From Thozetella sp. PMI_491 (Eukaryota; Ascomycota; Sordariomycetes; Chaetosphaeriales; Chaetosphaeriaceae): a stretch of 64,000 nucleotides of DNA. Below are positions 54,517 through 64,000 of this stretch, in pieces. The notes below the pieces were generated by a model that searched no databases, was not told where the DNA came from, and saw nothing but the letters and a program-made list of their open reading frames with translations. The stretch's first letter is position 1; each line of letters begins with the position of its first letter. The stretch covers positions 1,000,594 to 1,064,593 of the forward strand of contig MU270021.1 in NCBI GenBank assembly GCA_021432635.1, given 5' to 3'. The translations under genes were made by a program, and so were the position numbers.

Positions 54517-55599
54517 AAAAGCTTTCTGGAGATCTACGGGGTTCAGGAGCGAGGACTGGGCGGTTGGCACCTATACCATTTTAGATAGTAATATAGACGC
54601 GGCACTCTTTGGGGCTGCATATCCATGCAATCGTTGCATAGTTTCCTCTTGCTAATGAGCTCTTGCCAACGTGGGCAGCACGCGCTCATGTCGAGGTACC
54701 AGTCACCAGCAACGAAATGCACCTATACACCAGAACCCCCATATGTTGTAGCTCGGAGTGTTTCCTATAGCCGAGTGGTGACGTATCTCTTATTGTCAGT
54801 ATACATAGATGCCACCAGCTCGTAGCAGGCGGGGAGCAAAGCCATGCAGTAGATTATATGGGGCGACGTCGAAACTGCTTTGTTATTAAACACCCGGCTC
54901 TATTGCTGTAGAGAACAAAGAAAATAATACTTCCAGAATTGGAGTATAGGTAAGCAGTAGCGAATAAAAGTTCGGCTGATCTCGGCATCGGTGCGAAGCC
55001 CTTTGCATTGATACAAACACGATCATCTACTAATTAGTGCTGACGCCGGCTACATAAGCCCAAAGAGGAAGCATTCTGCCGGCGGGACTCAGGTGGGTCG
55101 CCATACTCCCTTAGTTTGCCTTTAGGGTACTCTGTGTACTTGTGGCGGGACCAACCAAGACAGGGAATGCCAGGATCAAGCAACACTACGATGCTTTCGC
55201 CCAAGACGCTGTTGGCTGTGCTGTGTTATATTTGAGCCAGCATTGCATTCCATTCCCTCATATTCCGTCGCATTCCCAGAGAGTACCCACACTTACCTAC
55301 TTCACTGTGCCATCAGCTAAGACAATTGGGGCAATGAAATGCACCAATCCTGCCTAGGTGCCAGCATACGGATTACCTCCCCCGATAGATCAGCGAGAGC
55401 GCAAACGAGGCGGTGCTAGTTGACTCGGGGACCTCAATCCGAAAAGGGTTTAAGGTGTTGGGAGGTCCGAAGATAAATAGGCACCTGGAAACAATCTGAA
55501 AGACGGCTCTCCCCCTCAAGAGCGTTGCACCTTGACAGCTACTGTAGATCCTGCAGAGAAGACTCAATTCTGTTTTTAAGCGGCGTGACCTCCACCAAG
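54517..55599. other. Intergenic, 1.1 kb
   Basis: AT-rich near 54880-54980. No gene or repeat supported. Confidence 0.5.
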
Positions 55600-56391
55600 A
55601 TGGCACCCCTCACGTTCGTCATTATCCCTGGCTCATTCGCGACACCAGCGAGCTACACCCGCCTGGAGGCAGCTCTGCGCCAGAAAGGACAGGATGTACA
55701 GGTGGTAGGGCTGCTCTCGGCCAATGATGGCACACGCCGGCCGGCACCAAAGATGGAGGACGATGCAGAGCACATCCGGGCCGCCGTCACCTCGATTCTG
55801 GACAGCAGTATCGATCCTAAGAACGTCGTCATGCTGCTGCACTCGTACAGCGGCATCCCAGGCTCCTCGGCCTTGAAAGGCCTAGGCAAGACCGACCGTG
55901 CAGCCGAGGGCAAAGCCACTGCCGTAGTCGGGATCGTCTACCTGGGCTCCTTCCTGGCACCTCTAGGCTCGTCCGTGCGGGACATCATGGGCGAGTTCGA
56001 CGCCATGCCTGAACCGGCCAAGACCGGCGTCCCGGGCGACTACCTACCTGTTATCGACAAGGCCTTCATCCCGCTCCTCTTCAACGACCTCAAAGACCAG
56101 GCTGAGATTGACGAGGCATTTGCGGGCATGACGCAGCACAGCTCCGACACCTACAGTGGAAAGCTGTCGTACGAGGCATGGAAGTACATTCCGACCGTAC
56201 AGATCATCCCCCAGAACGACGCTATTGTCCCGGTTCCCATCCAGGAAGCTATGCACGAGAGAGTGAAAGCGGCAGGTGTCGATGTCCAGCGAGTGTTTGT
56301 GGAGGGTGCCGGCCATGCGCTCAACATCAGCATGCCGGAACGCGTCGCGGCCGAAATGATCGCACTGGCAGAGAGGGTACGCGAATGGTAA
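55600..56391 (+). CDS. Small alpha/beta hydrolase (263 aa)
   Basis: Single exon from ATG at 55600 (ACCAAGATGGC). Begins with the strand/turn FVIIPGSFATPASY where the oxyanion hole forms. The nucleophile elbow is LLHSYSGIPG (Ser82), the acid is probably in IIPQNDAIVPVP and the histidine is in EGAGHALN near residue 245. The size and motifs fit the AB_hydrolase_6 type (PF12697), common in fungal metabolism. No signal peptide. It stands alone between the protease and the peptide transporter, so its substrate cannot be inferred from neighbours. Confidence 0.85.
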   Translation: MAPLTFVIIPGSFATPASYTRLEAALRQKGQDVQVVGLLSANDGTRRPAPKMEDDAEHIRAAVTSILDSSIDPKNVVMLLHSYSGIPGSSALKGLGKTDRAAEGKATAVVGIVYLGSFLAPLGSSVRDIMGEFDAMPEPAKTGVPGDYLPVIDKAFIPLLFNDLKDQAEIDEAFAGMTQHSSDTYSGKLSYEAWKYIPTVQIIPQNDAIVPVPIQEAMHERVKAAGVDVQRVFVEGAGHALNISMPERVAAEMIALAERVREW

Positions 56392-57151
56392 GGGTAAAGG
56401 ATGATGGAGTCGTGGCCCTGAAAGTTTTGTTGGTTCAGCCCTGACACGGCTATGCTAGAGGATGATTACTTATACATCCTCTGTCCTGGAGCTAAGCTAT
56501 GTCGCAGCCTTACGAGCTTTGTACATTAGCGTCAAGCAAGGCTGAGAATTAAGAATGCAGTATCTTATAATATCTCGATGAATGCCTCTAGTTTTAGTGG
56601 CTTTAACTATACCTGTTCCTAGGAGTGATGCACGCTCATGTTATTTGGCTTCGGAAATTGAGGCAAGTGTGGCATTGATTCGGTCCATTGGTACATATAT
56701 TACATAACGGCTTTATTGTTCCCTGACGAGCCATGAGATGCAACTAACCCAAATACGCAGCACAAATATAGTGCTCGAGGATGACTGCCCTCTTCCTCGT
56801 TCTCACTCGTCCCTTTATACCCATCATATGCACATCTATGGCGCGGGGAGCATATGCACATCTAGTGTCTGACCACATATTAAGCTGACCTAGACACCTA
56901 TGTAACACAACATTTGGCTGCGCCAGAGTAGGAGGCACAGCCAGCGGCACTTCATGACCCTGTGAGCTAGGAACGCCGGCTACGATCAGTATGCACAGAA
57001 ACAGTCTCTACATAGAGGACACCAATTAGAAGTTTCTTAAAACTGGTATTAAGACTAGTTCAGCTGAGTGGCTAGGGATAATTTGGCTACAGGGACTGCA
57101 AGCAGCAAGCCGAAGAGTATTGTCTTGAAGCGAAGGTATACGATGCTGCGA
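56392..57151. other. Intergenic between convergent genes
   Basis: 760 bp, AT-rich, with the 3' ends of the hydrolase and of the OPT transporter gene. Nothing else supported. Confidence 0.5.
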
Positions 57152-59945
57152 CTACGAGTCGGCCACGGGACAGAAGTCGTAGTATGGGATGTCGTCGTTG
57201 GCACGGTTGCCCCACCAGTTAGGGAAGGGAGTAGAGGTGCCGCCGGCGCCGAAGACGGCGAACGACAGGATAAAGAGGACTGTGAGACTGGCACCGTCGA
57301 AGGCGCCGGTGACCAGGTACGAGTAGTCCTTGAAGATGCGCGGGCGGTAGTTGCGCAGGTAGTACTGGACGAAGAACCCGGCGATGAGCTGGCTGAAGAT
57401 AACGCAGGTCTGCGACTGCTGGTACGGGATGAAGCCAGCGTACTGGATGAACTGGGGAAGGTTGATCTCGTTGAGCGAGAAGTTGTGGATCTTGGGCTTG
57501 AACTAAAATGCGCTATGGTTAGCAGGAGTGGCGAGAAATATATGAAGGGCCCTAAAGCATGCGGGGCACGCGGATGGCAACATACGTAAACAATGATGCG
57601 GTGGACGGCGACAGCACCGGCGCCGACGGCCAGACCGATCGGCACCATCTCGTACTTCCCGCCAGCCTTGTAGAGATACCTGGCCAGCGCCCACGACGCG
57701 GCGCTGGTGTTGTACGACTGCATGGTCGCACCGCTCCACGAGCTGTTTCCATCGGAGTCGACGAGCAGCTCACGGTTTCCGTTCACAATCGAGATCATGA
57801 CAGCGTAGTTAAGGAAACCACCCAGGATAGTGCCGTAGATCTGAGTGAGGAACATGGCACGGGGAGGAACTTTGACTGTAGGAGTGGGTCAGCATTCAGG
57901 GATATACCGATAGAGGGGCGCTCGCAGCACGTACGGTACTCGCCCATCTTGAGGTCGTTGCTGAGAGTGACGGCGTTGCCGATGACATTGTGCGACCAAG
58001 CAGCAAAGTACATGTTGCCGACGGGCCTGTCGGGCACCAGCAGACCAGCCAACATCTTGGACAGGTTGTTGGTGGCAATACCGTTTCCATAGCGAGAGTA
58101 GAGAATAGTGCTCTAGAATCAAGTTAGACAACGGGCGGCGCGCAAAGCACAGAGTGCCGGGGTGGGAGTGGAAACTAACCAGGGGAGCGATGATGATTCC
58201 CAGGATCAGCGCAACAATGTAGGACCAAGCCTCCAGGGTAACGTTCTCCTTGATAACGACGACGAGACCCATGACGAAGCTGACGACTAGCACAACGACG
58301 TACCACCACCACGGCGTCTCCTTGTAGCGGGCAGCCATGTGCGCGTGGTGGGGATCGTCATACTTGCCCGCCCTCGCGCTCTTGTACGCCCGCATGATAT
58401 CGCCACCCCAGAAGAGGGCGCAGTGCGCAATCAAGGCGCCGATCTACGGGGGACGGAATTAGTCGTCATTTAGCAGGACGGAGCAGGCGTCGATCCCGGG
58501 AGTCAACTTACAGCAGCGTTGGCCATGAAGATGGCGTACGCGAAGCTTCCGGTGAGCGCGGGAAGTCCGTACTTCGCCAGAGCGTCCTGGCTGAGCACGC
58601 CGCCGACGAACACCTTGGCAGTGGGGTACGCAGTGCCGTCAGCGGACCGCAGCCGCGTCGACATGAACGGCTGCGACAGAGCATCCCAGCTGTTGTTGTA
58701 GTAGATACCCAGCATCGCAAGGTAGCAGACAAAGATACCGGCAGCAATGTGGGCCTGCAGCTTGAGCGGCAGAGAGGTCTGGAAGGAGGTGATCTAGAGC
58801 GCGTCGATCCGCGTTAGTCGCGTCATTTCCTCAGTGCTGGAATAGAATTATATCATGCTTACGTATTGCCAATCGAAAGAGAGAGTGAAAAGTCCCAGTC
58901 CCTCGTTGTTGATGGAACCGCCGAAGAGGTTCGTGAGCACCTTCGCCTTGTCGCCGGTCGCGTGCATCGCGGCGAGGCACGGGATGGAGACCGAGTTAAG
59001 CCAGGGGAAGATGTAGGCCGGGAAGAACTCGTAGAAGAACATGCCTCCAAAGCTGTACCAGAACCACCGGAGCGGCTTGGAGTTCTTGATCTCCTGCCAG
59101 TGGAGTCCCTGGAGCGTCTTCACGGTGGGGAGGGTGCTCCAGTAGACGGCCTCAACGTGCCACACGGCGATGGGGCGCATGATACCGCAGATACCGTAGC
59201 CGAACAGACCGATGGAGATGACGGTCAGGACGACGGTCGTCGCGCTCAGCGGGAGGTCATAGAAGAGGTCCTGGGCGGCAAACACCTGGACACTCGGGGC
59301 GGCATTGGATGCCGAGGTGGCCGTAATGGCGCAGATGGCATGCTCCTTGAGGTTCCACGGGCCGTGGTTGAAGAAGGACATGATAGTAATCCACGTGGGC
59401 GGCTTGCCCACGCCGCCACGCTCTCTCCATCGCGCCTCAAACCGGTCGCCACGTGGAAGAAAGTTCGCCCAGGCCTTACCAGCAAAGTACGCGATGAGCA
59501 CAATGAAGGTACCAGAGATGGTCACGGCGGTGGGTTTGAACTAAGATTGGGAGTTTCTCGTTAGCCTATGCTGGAACAGGTAGGGGGGACTGAGGCCGTC
59601 CCGACCGGCTGGTCTCACCTGGTAGATCTGGTAGATGACGGCCTGGAACGCCGACAGACAGGTCGCCAGGAAAATACTTCGGAAAGTCAGGGCAGGCTGG
59701 CCGTCGTCGCGCAGCGGCAGCAGGTGAGTGGCAGCGTCGGCACCGGTGATGATGATGACCTCGCTGGTGTCATCCTTCTCGTGATCCTCGCCATCATACT
59801 CAGGGGCAGCCGACGTAATCTCGTCGCCCTTGGACTGGGCCGCCTCGGTCGCGAGCTTCTCGTCGATGGCCCCGTGGGTGGGGACATCGACGACCTTGCC
59901 CTCGACGGGGTTCAGCGCCCCGACGACAATGGTCGTTGTAGCCAT
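57152..59945 (-). CDS. OPT-family oligopeptide transporter (789 aa)
   Basis: Seven exons on the minus strand: 59945..59619, 59540..58863, 58793..58512, 58443..58180, 58112..57935, 57875..57586, 57502..57152, all in frame. The cytosolic N-terminus (about 80 residues) is acidic. The OPT signature SFFNHGPWNLKEHAICAI is in exon 2. Later blocks include FPAYIFPWLNSVSIPCLA, NNEGLGLFTLSFDWQY, MGEYLKVPPRAMFLTQIYGT and the terminal IPYYDFCPVADS. 12-16 hydrophobic segments are expected. The protein imports short peptides or glutathione-type compounds through the plasma membrane by proton symport. Introns lie in conserved OPT positions between helices. Confidence 0.93.
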
Positions 59946-62900
59946 CGCGGAAGTGGAGGAGCAGCAGCAATGGGGATCTCCAAGAAAGGCAAGGCGATGA
60001 GAGTTGTGCAGACACGGCCGGCTCGTCCAGCTCGGCGGACCTGGGGTCTATAGCCTTTTACCCATCCCTGTCAGGAAGGGTTGTGGTGCGATACGACCCA
60101 AACATGTATGCGATCGCACGCCTTCTGGTGCCAATCGAATGCACCCGCTTAGGTCGAGCGCTGGACAGGGTAGGAAGGTCGGCCTGGGTCCGTCTAAGGG
60201 GCGATTAAGCACTTTCCCAATGCGGATCCATCCGGGATAGCTGTCGTCTAATAATCCGCCTGCAGACACCCCAACATGCGCAATTATCCCCCCCGGACCT
60301 CGTTGATGCATCTCGCACAGGCCGAACCGTGTCCACCAACGCGCGAAAGGGACTGGCCAGGCCACGCGCCCGCTGCACCCGAACCTAGACAAGCTGCCCG
60401 CTTGTGACAGGGTCTGGCCCTCGCTCTGGGAAGGATGTGCGCAAACCAGGGCTACAATCCGTGAAGGCACCGTGGTTGCTGGCGGGGACTAGGATGGACC
60501 CTCCCCCCCGGAGTGCATGCCAATTGAGACCGAAACGAGCTTACCACCCCCCCCCCACGAGCGTCGGCGGCTGGTCTGGCCCCGGCTTGATGGCCAGTCC
60601 GGGGTTCCCATGTTACGGGCATGCAGGCCGCGAAAACCCGCCGGGGGACGAGATACGCTGTACTACTAGACGGGCGTGCGACGATGGAATCCTCATCCCA
60701 ATTCCTGCGTATTTCGTCTACCTCGTTACTCCGCAGTAGTGGTACGTGCATTTCGGTATGTTGCAGTACGTAGCACCCTAGCCCAGCTAGTCTTTTTTTA
60801 GCTGGCCCCCGGCTTCTGCGCTGCAACGCTCGAGCTGCCCCCCCCCTCCTCATACCAACACGCGGAGCCCAAGGCCGGCCAAGGCGGGAGAAGGGGGGAA
60901 GAGGAGGGAGCGGATGGGGGAGAAAAATAACGCCGTTCCTGGCAAAAGTCCGAATAGCTCAAGGACATCAGCCGCTGTTCTCCTCGCCATTTATCCGATC
61001 AGACGGTCGAGATTGTCACTGTTTCTCGCCACCTCTCCCATAGCAAGCGAGAGGGCGGGGAGGGGATATAGGTTACAGCAAGGGGCTGGCTCTACCGATA
61101 AGGAGCATGGCAGCCGACGGTTCCTATTGGCCGCCGTTGCCCGCCCCCATGTGGTCTCACAGCTGACTCGTGCATCAATCCGCCGGGGGGGATTATTGCT
61201 ATGTCCCTCCTCTCAGGCGACGCGTTCCCTACCTACCTGCCTCATGAGATACAGTAGGGGTCTTTCCAGCGAGCTCCCTTATCTAAACAGTGGCTCCGGA
61301 CAACCCTGGTGCCTCTGCCCCGAAAGCTTTTCCCCCCCTCCCCCCCGGAGAGCGTCTCGTTTGTCCTACCAGACAAGCCTGGGAAATATTTTACTGGGGC
61401 TGAAGCACGTGCGACTCAGTATCTCTCGCTAGCCCCGACCCGATGCGACGTACCTCCTCAGACCGATATCCAATCCGCAGCCGCTCATGGCATGGACTTC
61501 TTGAGTCCGCCTCGCCATCTTCCCTCTTTCCCCTTTGGTCCCCTACAAGTCCCCCTGTTGGGGGCCGACTACCGCTGCTCCCGCTCGCCAAGCTGTACGG
61601 TGAGGCGAGAAGCCTAGAACCTCCCCCCCCCCTGTTTGGAAAGTGGCGAACCCAGACCATGGGGAATCCGCTTCCTTCCGACCCAGCATGCGGGCGTCAC
61701 ATATATACCTGCTGCATTAGTCGCAAAGGCATCCCGCCCTCCCTATCGCTTAGCTGCTACCCTCTCATGTAGGCGCCCACGCAAGATGCAAGATGAGCTG
61801 GGCTGCCAAGTAGATCGCCAGAATATGCTGTGATGCGTATCTTCATGCTTTGCCAAGCCAAGGCTGACAGCATTCCCGGGGAAACTGTCTGCCCGGCACC
61901 AGAAGACATAAGTTCGATGTGTATCGTAGAGTACGGAGTCTTAACTTGGCGTCCAAGAGCAATCAAGCTGCCATCACACGAATACGGTATCCGAGCTAAC
62001 CTCGCGACTGGTGACCAGGCGAGTCGGGACCCTCGGCGGTACCGTGAGGAGAAGTGGCGAACTCACAAGCCCAAACCCCTTCGTGTGACCTAGGCTCCGC
62101 AGAGCTCATTCCAAGTAGCATAGCCCATGCTTCGCATATCTCGGGTTTGCACCATTTGGAAGAAAGAGTGACTAGCAGCCAAATCAACGCTACACTCCGG
62201 ACTGGGAACGCGAACACCAACTGCGTGGAGGCACAGCCGATACCGCCTTGAAACCTGGTGGCGCCTTCGGCGCAATAAGCTCTCTCAAGCTGCCGCTTTC
62301 GCCCTAGCCCACTGCTGTTGGCCAGACCCGGCAGGAGGTTCATACCCCACCGAGCTTCTGCTGATCTCGCTTCTCGTCGCGATCTGGACCAGGCTGGACC
62401 AGGCGATGCAAGTGTTCTGCCTGCAAATTTCGGTTGGGAGACGATGTTGGATAGCCGAGGCGCAGCTTACCGTGATGCGTGAACCACTTCTAGAACTGGC
62501 ATCTCACTTCTGCAGAGGTATCTGATATTTTCTGTTGGTGTTGAAGATTGCCTTTGTAGGCGCGTATTCGGCTATCGATACGACACTGCGCCTTGAGAGG
62601 TTGGATGGGCAAAAGAACTCTTGTGTGGCAGCCCCCAGAGAGGGGTCGATTCCTCCCGTAGGATCATGGGGGCTGCATCATTGACATAATGGGGTGCATC
62701 ACGGACGTGGTGAATATGAATCTGAGCTGACACGCAAACACCCCAATCGGATGATAAATCGTCCAAAAGTCCGCCCATCTCGAACTGGCAGCTCAGGGTG
62801 TCCAAAATTGAGTCGTGTCTGCACCTGTGGCAGTACTTGGCACCCTAGAGCGGGACTCGATTTGTCACGAGAGGGGCTCTTGTTATGGAATCAGGGAAGA

Positions 62901-64000
62901 GGTGTGGCATGTGACAAAACATTCTGCACGATGACCTTACCGCCGACACTGGGTAGTTTTACCTACCATATACAGAGGATATACATGGTTCCGTATTCAT
63001 AGTAATGGATGCTAGCTTATGTCACGCATTACGGGCAAGCCTCTGGAGGCACCTCTTCGGCGCTAATGCTACACGACGCATATAGATGGGGGGTGATAGG
63101 TCTCGCTAGATGTACGTAGTAAGTCAAATAGTTTGCTAGCGCACTTAACGAGCCATTGACCTAGCGTCTGCCATATAAAATCGTCCAGTAGCCCGGCCCA
63201 GAAGTTGTGCTAGTGGTTCTACCCACTTGCGCTACCACCTGTAGCCATGTGCCCATTATAGTAGAGATACCTGTTAGCGTGAAAATAAATCCTGTTCCAT
63301 AATCCAGGTCTAAACTATCGAGCAGATACGGGACCTGGAGGCCTTAGGACACGGCGTGCTGGTCGTGTCTAGTATAGGTCGACAGCCTCGGAACGCGTAT
63401 ATCTAGAGACAACGTCTTCCACTAATCTCACTGGTAATGTATTTCCCCAACTCTCTTAATACTTGTAACATCGCCTCGTACGTCTTGAGATTGATGGAGC
63501 GATTAAAAAGATTGTGGCTTACGGCTTCGGGCTTCGTGGAGAACACCTGACCTGTAGATAGAAGGATCTTCGTCATTGTTAGTCATTGGGTACTGTACCT
63601 ACCTATTTATTTTACACTACCCTACCTCCTCCAGCTACCCCAGAGCTTGGTTGACTGGAAGCTGGGAGAGGCGCCTGTCCCCGCACTGCACTACGCCCGT
63701 CCCGGCGCCAATTTTCGCTTCTCCAATACAGTACGTCTCCCATGCAAGTGAGACCCTTTGTCATTTAGGACCCCAAACCCTGGCAACAGATCCAAGCAGC
63801 GCAATATTATGCACCTGTTTAAATAAGTGGGGCTAATTGCCGCTGTCAAGCCACCAATGCGATCTTCCCCTTATGCTCGCTTCCCCCTGTGGAAAAAGTA
63901 ATTAGACCCAGACGTCTGCACCACCGGGACCACCCAGTGCACAGCTGTGTCTGCTCTCGGTGTTTCCCCCTGCGATGCTTGTGTTCTCTACCATCAAAAG
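59946..64000. other. About 4 kb without a supported gene
   Basis: Left part is the OPT promoter. Several C tracts occur (near 60545, 60839, 61331 and 61623). A TATATA element lies near 61700. Open frames reach 172 codons (60914..61432) but have biased Ser/Pro/Arg composition and no domain. A GGTCGATTCC near 62645 resembles a tRNA B box, but no cloverleaf forms around it. The flank could hold the promoter of a gene beyond the window. Confidence 0.5.

Noticed and set aside
60914-61432. Plus-strand ORF of 172 codons
   Set aside because: Low-complexity Ser/Arg/Pro text with overlapping ORFs; no domain.
62620-62700. B-box-like GGTCGATTCC suggesting a tRNA gene
   Set aside because: No matching acceptor stem or A box around it. 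No tRNA was supported anywhere in the window.
1-64000. CRISPR arrays, bacterial operons, riboswitches
   Set aside because: The sequence is eukaryotic, and no such regular repeat-spacer or leader structure was seen.

Overview
The window comes from a filamentous ascomycete (Pezizomycotina, most likely Sordariomycetes). Support: genes split by short GT-AG introns of about 45-130 nt, HET-domain genes, a Zn2Cys6 regulator, a GH72 cell-wall enzyme, a GPI-type aspartic protease, an OPT transporter, and nonsense changes with a RIP-like signature. All exon models were built by eye from frame, splice consensus and protein sense. No database search was possible.

Layout. (1) 0.2-4.6 kb: two divergently transcribed Myb-like DNA-binding proteins share a 2.3 kb upstream region. 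(2) 5.3-7.8 kb: an assembly gap, AT-rich sequence and a short telomere-like tract, with no secure gene. (3) 7.9-10.8 kb: a secreted haem peroxidase converges on a small protein whose six cysteines all sit in Cys-Pro dipeptides arranged as a tandem duplication. (4) 11.7-20.7 kb: three HET-domain (allorecognition) genes. (5) 22-27 kb: a Cys-rich membrane-anchored protein, a beta-lactamase-fold serine hydrolase and a small GPI-type secreted protein.

(6) 28-41.8 kb: a compact block that reads as a catabolic or specialised-metabolism cluster: HSL-type esterase, AhpD/CMD-like protein, ABM-like dimeric barrel protein, cyclase-family metal hydrolase, a second dimeric-barrel protein, Zn2Cys6 regulator, Baeyer-Villiger monooxygenase and an ACS-family MFS transporter. 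Three divergent promoter pairs tie it together. A plausible logic is uptake, Baeyer-Villiger insertion, ester or lactone hydrolysis, then further ring processing.

(7) 42-48.5 kb: a decayed accessory block. It holds a broken aminoglycoside-phosphotransferase-like kinase gene and a large NLR gene (alpha/beta-hydrolase, NACHT, WD40). The NLR carries three in-frame stops, all of the CpA-to-TpA type, and is bracketed by two diverged 95-bp direct repeats. Two of its introns appear to be GC-AG.

(8) 49.8-60 kb: conserved-looking surface and transport genes: GH72 glucanosyltransferase, yapsin-like aspartic protease (with another GC-AG intron), a small alpha/beta hydrolase and an OPT oligopeptide transporter. 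(9) 60-64 kb: about 4 kb without a supported gene.
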